In this document: positions 1 to 9,407 of the stretch, piece after piece | Numbering within the stretch: position 1 is the first letter of the stretch | Layout: each line of letters begins with the position of its first letter | Assembly: GCF_000814765.1 (NCBI RefSeq) | Contig: NZ_JWIC01000004.1 | Location: forward strand, 682,001-746,000 | Reading direction: 5' to 3' | DNA: 64,000 nucleotides | Source of the DNA: Pseudoalteromonas luteoviolacea | Lineage (GTDB): Bacteria; Pseudomonadota; Gammaproteobacteria; Enterobacterales; Alteromonadaceae | The notes under the pieces: generated by a model | What the model was told of the DNA's origin: nothing | What the model saw: only the letters and a program-made list of their open reading frames with translations | Database searches by the model: none | Made by a program: the position numbers and the translations under genes

Positions 1-525
1 AGCGACATGCAGCTGATGAGTAAGCTTGCTGAGCAGCACGATGCAGTAATGAAAATCATCAATGATAACTTGGTGTTTATGAAAAAGGGCACTGGTCGTT
101 CATTGTCTGGGCAACCCCTACCGCAAGTGAGCCTTGAGCCGAAATGGATTGTTGACTGGAAGTTCAATACATTGCATTACCGCTTAACCAAAGAAGTGGT
201 GGCCAAATATCATGATTTGGATATTGCACAGTTACAAACGGTTTCTGCAGGCGGTGGTACACCCAGTTTAACTTTACCGTATACCTATGCTGATGAAGCA
301 AGTGCGCAACATGCCGCTGAGAGTAAGCTGGCACAGCTTAATCGAGCGCATGTCAGTGCAGACATGGTGGTCTATGGTAATCCAGATATTGTGGCGGGCG
401 CTGTGGTTGAAGTACAAGGCACACAAAGCGCGCTTGATAAATCTTGGTTTGTGAAAGAGGTTAGGCATGTCATCAATGGGCATGGCTTTTTGTCCTATTT
501 GCAATGCGAAACTTTGTCTGAATAA
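1..525 (+). CDS. Phage late control protein D (gpD-like), C-terminal part
   Basis: This is the C-terminal part of a P2-type late control protein D, a structural tail protein of contractile-tailed phages and tailocins. The frame is open to the first base of the window, so the gene starts outside it; the internal ATG at 7 is not taken as the start. The recognisable part is the C-terminal stretch around 'YGNPDIVAGAVVEVQG' followed by 'W-VKEVRHVI-GHGFLSYLQCE', typical of the family. No further phage gene follows, so this looks like the last gene of a prophage or tailocin cluster lying to the left. The product is inferred from motif memory; a Vgr-like paralogue is the main alternative. Confidence 0.72.
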   Translation, partial: SDMQLMSKLAEQHDAVMKIINDNLVFMKKGTGRSLSGQPLPQVSLEPKWIVDWKFNTLHYRLTKEVVAKYHDLDIAQLQTVSAGGGTPSLTLPYTYADEASAQHAAESKLAQLNRAHVSADMVVYGNPDIVAGAVVEVQGTQSALDKSWFVKEVRHVINGHGFLSYLQCETLSE

Positions 526-562
526 CCTTTTTTAACCTCTTTTATATTAAATATTTCATATC

Positions 563-590
563 GCACTGCTGATCTTGCGGTGCTTCTCCT
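563..590 (+). terminator. Possible terminator after the phage D gene
   Basis: GCACTGC (563-569) can pair with GCGGTGC (577-583) with one G-U pair, followed by a pyrimidine-rich but not pure T stretch. It lies 38 bases after the stop of the phage gene. It is a weak intrinsic terminator candidate. Confidence 0.35.
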
Positions 591-683
591 TCCTTACCTC
601 CTACCTCCAAGGCCATCTTACCGATTTGCTCACGTGCATTGCTCTATGCATAAATTGGCTGAGATGGCCTCTTTCCTAACTTT

Positions 684-1571
684 TTATCCCCTCAAAAGTA
701 AAGTAATACCGCTCAATGCGGTTATCCCACCTAATATCATCCCACGCGTAACATGCTCCTTTCGTATTAAACTCATTGTCATGACCATCAATGGAGCGGC
801 TGAAAATATCGTTTGTGCAATCGCCGGATCTGTATTGTTGACTGAGATAAGTTGCAGCCATAGCCCGATAAAGGTGCCAAAAAACACCGCAGCAAATAAC
901 CAGGCTTTGCCATCAATCCCTTTAAGTGTGATGGAGCGAGTCAGTGATGCTTGTTTGAGTATGGCAACTATTATAGCGACGACTAAGGTGCCTGAAGCAA
1001 GTCGTATCATTGCAGCCCAAAGGCTACTGATACTGTCATCATTGAGTGCTCCTTTTGAAAGCACCATGCCTGCCGCTTGGCAAGTGGCTGCGGCAAGTGC
1101 AAAGAGCACGCCTTTTCGATAGATATCTTTATCTAGTTTTGGCAATTTTTGGCTTGGTTTTACCGCGATAATAACGCCGATAGTAGTAATAATAATACCC
1201 AGCCAAGCCGTTGCAGAGAGATAGACACCTAACAAAATGATGTTGAGTAGTCCTGCGATGGCAGGTGCGAGTGATTCAATCACCAGAGTTCGGGCAGGAC
1301 CAATATTACGCAGTGCGGCAAAATAAGCGCTGTCACCAATGGCAATGCCGACAATACCACTGGCAATCAACCATCCCCAACTCGTATGGCTAGATGGCAA
1401 TTGCGTATCCCACGTGAAAAGGAGTACGGCCGCCATTAATGCCGACGCGATAACACCCTTAGCGACGTTCAGTTCTAATGGATTTAGATGATGACTAAAT
1501 CGTTTATAGAGTAGGGTCGAAAATGCCCATACTGCAGCTGCACAAAACGCAGCGATCTCTCCAATACCCAC
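684..1571 (-). CDS. EamA/DMT-family transporter
   Basis: An inner-membrane transporter of the drug/metabolite (EamA) superfamily, 295 residues with about ten hydrophobic segments arranged as two EamA halves (about residues 1-140 and 150-290). Typical elements are the N-terminal 'FCAAAVWAFSTLLYKR' and the end of the first half, 'LLGVYLSATAWLGIIITTIGVIIAV'. The substrate cannot be read from the sequence. The start is a GTG at 1571 with only a weak Shine-Dalgarno, so the true start could lie slightly elsewhere. It is transcribed towards the phage gene. Family assignment is secure; the function beyond export or uptake of a small molecule is unknown. Confidence 0.88.
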   Translation of the reverse strand: MGIGEIAAFCAAAVWAFSTLLYKRFSHHLNPLELNVAKGVIASALMAAVLLFTWDTQLPSSHTSWGWLIASGIVGIAIGDSAYFAALRNIGPARTLVIESLAPAIAGLLNIILLGVYLSATAWLGIIITTIGVIIAVKPSQKLPKLDKDIYRKGVLFALAAATCQAAGMVLSKGALNDDSISSLWAAMIRLASGTLVVAIIVAILKQASLTRSITLKGIDGKAWLFAAVFFGTFIGLWLQLISVNNTDPAIAQTIFSAAPLMVMTMSLIRKEHVTRGMILGGITALSGITLLLRG

Positions 1572-1804
1572 AAATTTACTTAGTTACTTGTTTGTTAATG
1601 TGGCGGTACTGTAATTATTTTGTATATATATGCAATAAAATTGAGTTTAATCGTCTGTGGGAGTCTTAATCCCTTCCTCGTATATCCCACTTGAAAATAA
1701 ACTTTCAGTTTTTATTGAAACTTTAGAACTTAATTTGCTACACTCATTTTTGTTGAAATAGTCGTGTGCTTAAATCGGCCTATGGCCTTGTGCTGGAGAG
1801 TGAA

Positions 1805-1999
1805 ATGATCCTAGATGCAATTCAAATTAATTTAATTATTTTGGGCTTTTGTATGTTTATCTCATGCTTAATTATGGCGATGACGGAGTCAAAGCAATTT
1901 GTAGGAGAGCAGCGTTTAAAAGTGGGCATTGAATATGGCATTTTTGCAGCAACAGGGTTGATAGCGAGTGTCGTCTTAGGGTATGGCTATTTCAGTTGA
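1805..1999 (+). CDS. Small two-helix membrane protein, unknown function
   Basis: A 64-residue protein with two predicted membrane helices (about residues 5-25 and 42-62) joined by a short charged loop containing 'ESKQFVGEQRLK'. The ATG at 1805 is chosen because GGAGAG (1795-1800) lies just upstream; an in-frame start at 1766 lacks such a site. A strong intrinsic terminator follows 18 bases after the stop, which supports a real monocistronic gene. I do not recognise the family. Confidence 0.65.
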   Translation: MILDAIQINLIILGFCMFISCLIMAMTESKQFVGEQRLKVGIEYGIFAATGLIASVVLGYGYFS

Positions 2000-2016
2000 T
2001 CATCTACTTGCATGAC

Positions 2017-2054
2017 AGGGTGCTTATTGCTTGAGCACCCTATATTCTTTTTTT
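2017..2054 (+). terminator. Intrinsic terminator after the small membrane protein
   Basis: AGGGTGCT (2017-2024) pairs perfectly with AGCACCCT (2034-2041) across a 9-base loop, and a run of seven Ts follows (2047-2054 region). It separates the small membrane protein gene from the methionine operon. Confidence 0.85.
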
Positions 2055-2202
2055 CTAATCCCTTCCGACTCATTAAGCTTTATGTCGTTTATTCCCACCT
2101 TCAATTATCCTTTCATGATTTATGTGTCCACCTTTCTTTAGAATGCTTATTTTGGTTTTTTTGTGCGTTTTCCCCTTTACTGTTTAAGTGTGTCTTTCAT
2201 TT

Positions 2203-2226
2203 GGACGTCTGTACATCTAGAAGTTG
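2203..2226 (+). promoter_or_regulatory. Tandem MetJ operator (met boxes) upstream of metA
   Basis: GGACGTCT (2203-2210) and GTACATCT (2211-2218) are two contiguous 8-mers matching the MetJ box AGACGTCT at 7 and 6 of 8 positions, with a weaker third 8-mer (AGAAGTTG, 2219-2226). MetJ binds tandem 8-bp boxes with S-adenosylmethionine as corepressor. The site is 74-97 bases before the metA start, as expected for repression of metA and the downstream metH genes. Box matches are seen directly; binding is inferred. Confidence 0.75.
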
Positions 2227-2299
2227 ATATTTTATGGCGTTCGTTCATAATGTCAGCCACTATAGTATTGTCAGTTTTATCCAATTAGGGGAGGATCTC

Positions 2300-3247
2300 A
2301 TGCCGATCACTGTTAAAGACGAGTTACCCGCGATTGCGAGGTTGCGTCACGAAAATGTTTTTGTGATGCCAAAAAGCCGCGCCATGTCTCAAGAGATCCG
2401 CCCGATGCGTTTAGCCATATTGAACCTCATGCCAAATAAGGTAGAAACTGAGGTTCAATTTATTAGATTGCTGGCCAATACTCCGCTTCAAGTCCATGTG
2501 GATTTATTGCGTCTCGATACACACCGTAGCTCGGAAAATTCTGAGCAGCACTTAAATATGTTTTATCGTTACTTTTCTGAAGTTCAAGATGAAAACTACG
2601 ATGCACTGATTGTGACTGGTGCACCATTGGCCCATTTGGAATACACCGATGTAATCTACTGGCAAGAACTACAAGCGTTTTTTGACTGGGCTGAAAATCA
2701 CGTGACCTCAACGTTATTTTCTTGTTGGGCAGCTCATGCTGGTTTGTTTCATCATCATGGTTTAAAGCGAGATCTGAAAGCGCAAAAGCTATGTGGTGTG
2801 TTTAAACATCAAGTATATTTTGATCACGGCGCTTTGACACGCGGATTTGATGATGAATTTTTAGTACCGCATTCTCGCTATGGCTATATCGATATAGATA
2901 AGATTAATAATAAGGAAGATTTAGTTGTATTAGCAGGTTCAGAAGTTGTGGGTGCTTACTTACTTAAAAATAAAACAGGTAGCCAGGTGTATATTACTGG
3001 GCACCCCGAATATGATGCTGATACACTGCAAAAAGAATATTTGCGTGATTTGCAAAATGCGCCGGATGCCCCAATGCCAGATAATTATTTTCCAAATGAT
3101 GACGTTGACGCCAAGCCATCGAAAACGTGGCAAAGTCACGCCTTTTTATTATTTTCAAATTGGTTAAACTATTATGTTTACCAAACAACTCCGTACGATA
3201 TTAATCTCGTTAGCCAAGACGTAAGGACTAACAATTATGCCGAATAA
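2300..3247 (+). CDS. metA: Homoserine O-succinyltransferase (MetA)
   Basis: The enzyme acylates L-homoserine, normally from succinyl-CoA (acetyl-CoA in some relatives), as the first committed step of methionine synthesis in the cytoplasm. The protein opens with '[22 protein letters not shown]', nearly identical in layout to E. coli MetA, and contains the catalytic-cysteine region '[17 protein letters not shown]' and the '[10 protein letters not shown]' motif with the conserved His and Glu. Length (315 residues) fits the family. The ATG at 2300 is preceded by GGGGAGGA (2288-2295); an in-frame ATG at 2234 would add 22 non-conserved residues. Its end overlaps the start of the next gene by 11 bases, implying translational coupling. 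MetJ boxes lie upstream. Confidence 0.95.
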   Translation: MPITVKDELPAIARLRHENVFVMPKSRAMSQEIRPMRLAILNLMPNKVETEVQFIRLLANTPLQVHVDLLRLDTHRSSENSEQHLNMFYRYFSEVQDENYDALIVTGAPLAHLEYTDVIYWQELQAFFDWAENHVTSTLFSCWAAHAGLFHHHGLKRDLKAQKLCGVFKHQVYFDHGALTRGFDDEFLVPHSRYGYIDIDKINNKEDLVVLAGSEVVGAYLLKNKTGSQVYITGHPEYDADTLQKEYLRDLQNAPDAPMPDNYFPNDDVDAKPSKTWQSHAFLLFSNWLNYYVYQTTPYDINLVSQDVRTNNYAE

Positions 3248-4328
3248 CAGTGTGCCATTTGAGCCTGTCGATGGCCAAGCCGTATCTGAAGCGCTGAAAA
3301 AAACCATGCAAGAGCGTATTGTCATTTTAGATGGTGCCATGGGTACCATGATCCAAAAACACAAGTTTGAGGAAGAAGATTACCGTGGTGAGCGCTTTAA
3401 AGATTGGCATGTGTTGATCAAAGGCAACAATGATTTATTGAGCCTCACGCAGCCTGATGTGATTAAGCAAATTCACCGTGAATATTTAGAAGCCGGTGCT
3501 GATATTATCGAAACTAATACCTTCAACTCGACCACCATTTCGATGGAAGACTATGACATGGCGAGCTTAAGCCGTGAAATTAATTTCGAGTCAGCGAAAT
3601 TAGCCCGCCAAGTCTGTGATGAATTTACTGCTAAGGATCCAAGTAAACCACGTTATGTGGGCGGAGTACTTGGTCCGACGTCAAAAACATGCTCTATTTC
3701 TCCTGATGTAAATGATCCGGGTTATCGTAATGTGACTTTTGATGCGCTGGTGGAAGCGTATATTGAATCAACCCTTGCCTTAATTGAAGGCGGCGCGCAC
3801 CTTATCTTGATTGAAACAATTTTTGATACGCTCAATGCAAAAGCGGCTGCCTATGGTGTAGAAGAGGCATTTGATCAAGCAGGAGTTAGGTTGCCTGTAA
3901 TGATTTCAGGCACTATTACTGATGCGTCTGGTCGTACTTTATCAGGGCAAACCACAGAAGCATTTTATAACTCTATTCGCCATATCAAACCGATCTCTAT
4001 TGGTTTAAATTGCGCGTTGGGACCTGATTTACTGCGTCCTTATGTTGAAGAGTTATCACGCGTATGTGAAACCTTTACGTCCGTGCACCCTAATGCAGGC
4101 TTACCAAATGAATTTGGTGAGTATGATTTAGAAGCCGATGACATGAGTAAAGAGATTGTTGACTGGGGTAAAGAAGGTTTTATTAATATAGTTGGCGGGT
4201 GCTGTGGTACGACGCCTGAGCATATTAAAGCCTTTGCGGATGGTTTGGCTACTGTGTCACCGCGTAAGCTCCCTGAGCTTGAAGTACGTATGCGTTTATC
4301 TGGCCTTGAAGCCTGTAATCTGAATTAG
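3237..4328 (+). CDS. metH: Methionine synthase, N-terminal homocysteine S-methyltransferase subunit (split MetH)
   Basis: This 363-residue protein is equivalent to the zinc-dependent homocysteine-binding domain of cobalamin-dependent methionine synthase. It begins with the typical '[25 protein letters not shown]' segment. The three zinc-ligand cysteines are visible at C259 ('GLNCALG') and C322/C323 ('[10 protein letters not shown]'), each 12 residues later than in E. coli MetH. In E. coli this domain is fused to the pterin, cobalamin and activation domains; here a stop codon ends it and those domains follow as a separate gene 11 bases downstream. Both frames are intact and the break falls in the interdomain linker, so this looks like a native split rather than decay. 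Confidence 0.93.
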   Translation: MPNNSVPFEPVDGQAVSEALKKTMQERIVILDGAMGTMIQKHKFEEEDYRGERFKDWHVLIKGNNDLLSLTQPDVIKQIHREYLEAGADIIETNTFNSTTISMEDYDMASLSREINFESAKLARQVCDEFTAKDPSKPRYVGGVLGPTSKTCSISPDVNDPGYRNVTFDALVEAYIESTLALIEGGAHLILIETIFDTLNAKAAAYGVEEAFDQAGVRLPVMISGTITDASGRTLSGQTTEAFYNSIRHIKPISIGLNCALGPDLLRPYVEELSRVCETFTSVHPNAGLPNEFGEYDLEADDMSKEIVDWGKEGFINIVGGCCGTTPEHIKAFADGLATVSPRKLPELEVRMRLSGLEACNLN

Positions 4329-4339
4329 GAAGTATCATT

Positions 4340-6967
4340 ATGACGCAATCTACAGCTGTATTTACTAACGTTGGGGAAAGAACCAATGTCACAGGATCAG
4401 CGCGATTTAAACGCCTCATTTTAGAAGAAGATTACGAAACAGCGCTGGAAGTTGCCAGAGAGCAGGTTGAAGGCGGTGCACAGGTGATTGATATCAACAT
4501 GGATGAAGCCATGTTGGACTCAAAAATGGCGATGGTGAAGTTTTTAAACTTGATTGCCTCTGAGCCTGAAATCTCAAAAGTGCCTATTATGGTTGACTCC
4601 TCGAAGTGGGATGTCATTGTCGCTGGCCTGAAGTGTATTCAGGGTAAGGCCATTGTAAACTCTATCTCGTTGAAAGAGGGCAGAGAGCCTTTTGTACAAC
4701 AGGCTAAGGTATTAAAGCGCTTTGGTGCAGCTGTTGTTGTGATGGCGTTTGACGAAGTTGGTCAGGCTGAAACGGCAGATCGTAAGTTTGAAATTTGTCA
4801 GCGCTCGTACAAAATTCTTGTCGATGAGCTTGGCTTCCCGCCAGAAGACATTATCTTTGATCCGAATATCTTTGCCGTTGCCACCGGTATTGAAGAACAT
4901 GATAACTATGCCGTTGAATTTATTGAGGGCACGCGCCGCATAAAACAAAACCTCCCGCACTGTAAGGTATCAGGCGGTGTGTCGAACGTGTCGTTCTCGT
5001 TCCGAGGCAACAACCCAGTTCGTGAAGCTATCCATTCAGTCTTTTTATACCATGCCATCAAAGCCGGTATGGATATGGGGATAGTCAACGCCAGTCAATT
5101 GGCGGTGTATGACGATATTCCACTTGAATTGAGAAATGCTGTTGAGGATGTGATCCTCAATACTGATCCAGGTGCGGGTGAGCGCTTAGTGGATATTGCT
5201 CCTAAATACTCAGGTATGGCGCAAGCTGAGAAAAAAGAAGATTTAGAGTGGCGCACATGGCCAGTTGCGAAAAGGTTAGAGCATGCCCTTGTAAAAGGGA
5301 TCACTGAATATATCGATGAAGATACAGAAGAGTGTCGTTTAAGCTTTGATAAGCCAATCCAAGTGATTGAAGGACCACTGATGGATGGTATGAATGTGGT
5401 CGGTGACTTATTTGGTGCCGGTAAAATGTTCCTGCCTCAGGTGGTTAAATCGGCCCGTGTCATGAAGCGAGCTGTGGCCTATCTTGACCCGTTTATTGAA
5501 GCGGAAAAAGAAGAGGGCGCAAGCAACGGTAAAATCGTTATGGCTACCGTAAAAGGCGATGTTCACGATATTGGTAAAAATATTGTGGGGGTTGTGTTGC
5601 AGTGTAATAACTATGAAGTGGTTGACTTAGGTGTCATGGTCCCTGCTGAAAAGATCTTGCAAACGGCCATTGATGAAAAAGCAGATGCCATTGGCTTATC
5701 TGGCCTTATTACTCCATCACTGGATGAAATGGTACATGTGGCGAAAGAAATGACACGTCGCGGCTTTGATATTCCGTTATTAATTGGTGGTGCAACTACA
5801 TCTAAAGCCCATACTGCGGTGAAGATTGAGCCTCAGTATGACAAAGGCGTTATTTATGTGAATAATGCCAGCCGAGCTGTTGGGGTGGTTTCTAGTCTAT
5901 TAAGTGATACTCAAAAGCCTGTGTTCCTAGAGAAAACAGCCAATGAATATGTCAAAGTACGTGAGCAACAAGCGCGTAAAAAGCCGCGTTCAAAGCCGGT
6001 GACGTTAGCCCGTGCGCGTGACAATGCGACAAAATTGGATTGGGATAACTATATCCCACCAAAACCTAAAAAGCTGGGTATTACGGAGTTTAAAGATGTC
6101 AGTATTGCCACTTTACGTAAATACATAGATTGGACACCTTACTTCATGACATGGTCTTTAGCGGGTAAATATCCGCGTATTTTAGAAGATGAGATTGTTG
6201 GTGAAGAAGCCAAAAAGTTATTTGCTGATGCCAACGCCATGCTCGATGACTTGGAGCAAACAGGCAAATTACAACCGCTTGGCGTCATTGGTTTATTCCC
6301 TGCAAACCGTGTGGATGATGATATTGAAATTTACACCGATGAGTCTCGCTCAGAAGTTATTCTAAAATCGTGTCAGTTACGTCAACAAACAGAAAAAACG
6401 GATTTTCCGAATTATTGCTTGGCAGACTATGTCGCACCAAAAGGTATAGATGATTATTTTGGCGCATTTGCGGTGACAGGGGGTCTTGAAGAGGATGACT
6501 TAGCGGATGCGTTTGATGCACAGCAAGATGACTACAACAAGATCATGGTTAAAGCGGTTGCAGATAGATTAGCTGAAGCTTTTGCTGAGTATTTGCACGA
6601 ACAAGTTCGAAAGGAGCACTGGGGGTTTGCGGCGGATGAGTCGCTGACCAACGAAGAGCTTATCCGTGAAAACTACCAAGGTATTCGTCCTGCACCGGGT
6701 TATCCTGCCTGTCCTGAGCACACTGAGAAGAAAAAAATCTGGGCGTTACTGGATGTAGAAAATCGTATCAATATGAAATTGACCAGCTCTTATGCTATGT
6801 GGCCGGGTGCTGCGGTTTCAGGTTGGTATTTCTCACACCCTGATTCAAAGTATTTTGCGGTTGCAGCAATCCAAAAAGATCAGGTGGAAGATTATGCTCG
6901 CAGAAGTGATATGTCTGTAGAGGAAGCTGAGCGATGGTTATCCCCTAACTTAGGTTATGAAGCTTAA
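4340..6967 (+). CDS. metH: Methionine synthase, pterin/cobalamin/activation subunit (split MetH)
   Basis: An 875-residue protein with the remaining MetH domains in order: methyltetrahydrofolate-binding domain (about 1-290, '[16 protein letters not shown]'), helical cap and cobalamin domain with the base-off ligand His409 in 'DVHDIGKN', and the SAM-dependent reactivation domain near the C-terminus ('[15 protein letters not shown]'). It would carry the B12 methyl transfer from methyltetrahydrofolate to homocysteine, working with the preceding subunit. The AGGAAG overlapping the upstream stop is a good Shine-Dalgarno for the ATG at 4340. Third gene of the MetJ-controlled operon; a stem-loop follows. 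Confidence 0.95.
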   Translation: MTQSTAVFTNVGERTNVTGSARFKRLILEEDYETALEVAREQVEGGAQVIDINMDEAMLDSKMAMVKFLNLIASEPEISKVPIMVDSSKWDVIVAGLKCIQGKAIVNSISLKEGREPFVQQAKVLKRFGAAVVVMAFDEVGQAETADRKFEICQRSYKILVDELGFPPEDIIFDPNIFAVATGIEEHDNYAVEFIEGTRRIKQNLPHCKVSGGVSNVSFSFRGNNPVREAIHSVFLYHAIKAGMDMGIVNASQLAVYDDIPLELRNAVEDVILNTDPGAGERLVDIAPKYSGMAQAEKKEDLEWRTWPVAKRLEHALVKGITEYIDEDTEECRLSFDKPIQVIEGPLMDGMNVVGDLFGAGKMFLPQVVKSARVMKRAVAYLDPFIEAEKEEGASNGKIVMATVKGDVHDIGKNIVGVVLQCNNYEVVDLGVMVPAEKILQTAIDEKADAIGLSGLITPSLDEMVHVAKEMTRRGFDIPLLIGGATTSKAHTAVKIEPQYDKGVIYVNNASRAVGVVSSLLSDTQKPVFLEKTANEYVKVREQQARKKPRSKPVTLARARDNATKLDWDNYIPPKPKKLGITEFKDVSIATLRKYIDWTPYFMTWSLAGKYPRILEDEIVGEEAKKLFADANAMLDDLEQTGKLQPLGVIGLFPANRVDDDIEIYTDESRSEVILKSCQLRQQTEKTDFPNYCLADYVAPKGIDDYFGAFAVTGGLEEDDLADAFDAQQDDYNKIMVKAVADRLAEAFAEYLHEQVRKEHWGFAADESLTNEELIRENYQGIRPAPGYPACPEHTEKKKIWALLDVENRINMKLTSSYAMWPGAAVSGWYFSHPDSKYFAVAAIQKDQVEDYARRSDMSVEEAERWLSPNLGYEA

Positions 6968-6985
6968 GCTTAATTACCCTTCTTG

Positions 6986-7019
6986 AAGTGCATCAGATAG
7001 CGATGTTTCTGATGCGCTT
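6986..7019 (+). terminator. Stem-loop at the end of the met operon
   Basis: GCATCAGA (6990-6997) pairs perfectly with TCTGATGC (7008-7015) and the stem can extend outward by four more pairs including one wobble. The following sequence is T-rich but interrupted, so termination is plausible though not textbook. Confidence 0.6.
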
Positions 7020-7815
7020 ATTCATTTTTAATCCCAGTTGTCTCCATTATCATGAGTAAGTTGCATATAAATAGCAACATGTTATATTTTTGTGTGTACT
7101 TTAGGTAAAAAGTGTTTTCTAATAGGCGTGTTTAGTAGACATATAACATGATGCACAGCATTTATATGATCTAATAAACATTGGTTTAAGCCTAACTTCA
7201 GATACTTAGCTTTTATTGAGATATGAAATTATTAATATCGATTTCGTGACTAAAATATTAGATTTGGTTAATCGATGGGACATTTTATCTGGCTTTGCAT
7301 GCTTGTACATTGTCGTATCGTTTAACACTTCAATTTTATGAAGCAGATACGTCACGTTGAAGGTAAATAAAGAAAGTTTTTTGACCATTAGGCACGGATA
7401 AAAGTGGGTTTAAGGTGGGTTAGTTAAAAAGGTTAAGCTGCTACTGAGATACTGCCGTTAAGTAACCTAATTAATTTAATAGGCTAGCGCACTAAGCTGC
7501 TAAGTTTGTGCTCTTAAATCAATTTTTATATAGATTAAATGCAATTCAGCTTTTGTATAACATACAAAAAATCATCCCTTTGAAGTCAGCGTTAATTAGT
7601 GGTGTAACTTGTGTTTAAACGGCTTTATTGGTGACTTTTAGATGTTTGTTATGTATCTTTTGGGTTTTTATATTGTGTATTTTTTGTTTTTCGGGAGCAA
7701 ATTAAATAGCCCGCTAATATGGCTATGTAATAAAATGAAAGAGATAATAGAGCGAGTAGCTCTACAAGTGAAAAAGGAAGTTCATATATTAATCAAGGAT
7801 TTGTGAGGAATAATA
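7020..7815. other. Long AT-rich intergenic region, no clear gene
   Basis: Nearly 800 bases without a convincing gene. It contains a small GTTGC/GCAAC hairpin around 7060-7080 and long T/A-rich stretches. A 23-codon frame starting with ATG at 7735 ends just before the Shine-Dalgarno of the 7816 frame and could be a leader, but nothing supports its translation. An unusually long untranslated leader or promoter region for the permease genes is possible. Confidence 0.4.
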
Positions 7816-8061
7816 ATGATAAGTAATTCAATTTTTGCCCATTCAAACAGCAAGTGTATTTTTAAAAAATACTTTTCACTGCCGTTTGGTATCGCAATTT
7901 TTGTTAATGGGTTAATTGCAATGATATGTAAAATAAATGTCTCTCAGCTAGTTAACTACCGTTTGAAAGTAAATCTTAGGCAAGAGGGCAAGGTACTTGA
8001 AAAGTATAACTTGTCTTCACTCTGTAATGTATTAAATATCGCCAAAGCTACTCAGGAGTGA
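7816..8061 (+). CDS. Hypothetical 81-residue basic protein upstream of permease pair 1
   Basis: A short frame with a plausible Shine-Dalgarno (TGAGGA before ATG 7816). It has a hydrophobic stretch near residues 22-38, a basic middle and no recognisable family. Its stop (8059-8061) lies between the Shine-Dalgarno and the ATG of the next gene, so translation could be coupled to permease production. It may be a leader peptide, a small membrane accessory protein, or not a gene at all. No function is proposed. Confidence 0.4.
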   Translation: MISNSIFAHSNSKCIFKKYFSLPFGIAIFVNGLIAMICKINVSQLVNYRLKVNLRQEGKVLEKYNLSSLCNVLNIAKATQE

Positions 8062-8063
8062 AT

Positions 8064-9395
8064 ATGCTGATTTATTATATCAAGCTGGCAGTCATAAGCT
8101 TGAGAAGAACCCCTCTTTTAAGCTTTTTGATGATTGCGACGATCTCGGTTGGCATAGCAGCAACCATGATCACTTATACAGTCAGCTATATGATGAGTAA
8201 GGACCCAATTCCAAGTAAGAGCGAACGTTTGTTTACGGTACATTTAAGCTCTTGGAGTCCGGATCAAATGTTTCGGATGCGAGATGGTAAGGAAGATATT
8301 CCTATGTTCGTCACATACCAAGATGCGATGAATTTATATAGGCAAAAAGTCGGTGTTAACCAGACAATTATAAGCAGCCACAAAGCGATGGCACGTAGCT
8401 CGACGCAGCCTATCAATGAAGCCATATCAACTTATATCAGGCCGACAACACACGAGTTTTTTGGCATGTTCGAGGCGCCTTTTTTATACGGTAATCCGTG
8501 GTCATCACTTGAGGATGAACAAGGAACGCAAGTGGTGGTTTTATCAAAACAACGAAATGAACGATTATTTGATGGGCAGAACTCCATAGGTAAAGAAGTA
8601 TTAATTGGTGGCCTTTTATATCGTGTGGTGGGTGTTTTGGATGATTGGCCATTAATACCAAGGTTCTATTTAGAGGGCTCAGAAATGTTCACTGAAGCTC
8701 GCGATATGTTTATTCCTTTTCGGACTCAGGTAAACAATAACTGGTTATCGACAAAAGATACCAGTATTTATTGCTGGGGCGATTATGACCTAAATGAACT
8801 GAACTCAGTGCTCAATTCAGAGTGCGTCTGGTTGTACTTTTGGGTTGAATTAAACTCGGCAGAACAGCGCAGTGATTATCTAAACTTCGTGAACAATTAT
8901 GCGATGGAGCAACGCGAATTTGGACGTTTTCCAAGAGAGCAAATGAATCGTGTTTTTGATGTGAATGAGTTTATTAAATACAGTAAGGTTGTGAGCAGCG
9001 ATAGTAAAATTGCGGTTTGGTTAGCGGTGGCATTTCTCATTGCTTGTTTACTTAATTGCATGAGTTTAATGATGACCAAATTCCATGGTAAGGGCTCTGA
9101 AGTTGGGCTAAGGCGAGCCATAGGGGCGAGTCAACAGGATATTGCTTGTCAGTTTACGTGTGAAGCAGTACTTATCGGCTTCGCTGGTGGGGTTTTGGGT
9201 TTAGTGCTTGCCAATATTGGTTTATCAGTGACTGCGCAAGTGTATAGCCATTTAAATGCTCAGTTGATGACAATGAATATTGAGCTTGTGATGATAACGA
9301 TATTGGTGTCTGTTGCGACGAGTATTTTATTTGGCGGTTATCCAATATATAGAGCATGTAAAATTCAGCCATCTAGTCAGTTAAAAAGTTTATAA
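8064..9395 (+). CDS. MacB/FtsX-type ABC transporter permease (pair 1, first subunit)
   Basis: A 443-residue inner-membrane permease with the MacB layout: one N-terminal membrane helix ('PLLSFLMIATISVGIAATMIT'), a large periplasmic domain (about residues 45-305) and three C-terminal helices of the FtsX domain. The cytoplasmic 'GSEVGLRRAIGASQQDI' segment is the usual coupling motif. The ATG at 8064 is chosen over a GTG at 8058 because AGGAG sits at 8054-8058 and the N-terminus then aligns residue for residue with the paralogue at 11637. It is followed 12 bases later by its partner permease. No ATPase gene is attached to this pair, unlike pair 2. Confidence 0.88.
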   Translation: MLIYYIKLAVISLRRTPLLSFLMIATISVGIAATMITYTVSYMMSKDPIPSKSERLFTVHLSSWSPDQMFRMRDGKEDIPMFVTYQDAMNLYRQKVGVNQTIISSHKAMARSSTQPINEAISTYIRPTTHEFFGMFEAPFLYGNPWSSLEDEQGTQVVVLSKQRNERLFDGQNSIGKEVLIGGLLYRVVGVLDDWPLIPRFYLEGSEMFTEARDMFIPFRTQVNNNWLSTKDTSIYCWGDYDLNELNSVLNSECVWLYFWVELNSAEQRSDYLNFVNNYAMEQREFGRFPREQMNRVFDVNEFIKYSKVVSSDSKIAVWLAVAFLIACLLNCMSLMMTKFHGKGSEVGLRRAIGASQQDIACQFTCEAVLIGFAGGVLGLVLANIGLSVTAQVYSHLNAQLMTMNIELVMITILVSVATSILFGGYPIYRACKIQPSSQLKSL

Positions 9396-9407
9396 AAAGG
9401 GACGCAA

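Noticed and set aside
580..1122. Plus-strand frame of 180 codons
   Set aside because: It lies opposite the EamA transporter gene, which has clear family features.
2012..2227. Plus-strand frame between the terminator and metA
   Set aside because: It runs through the terminator stem and the met boxes and has a low-complexity Phe/Cys-rich product.
4320..4345. Frameshift or sequencing error breaking metH
   Set aside because: The upstream frame ends after a complete domain, the next starts with its own ribosome site, and key residues on both sides are intact; a native split is more likely, though relatives should be compared.
7206..7388. Minus-strand 60-codon frame in the AT-rich gap
   Set aside because: No ribosome site, no recognisable product, in a low-complexity AT-rich area.
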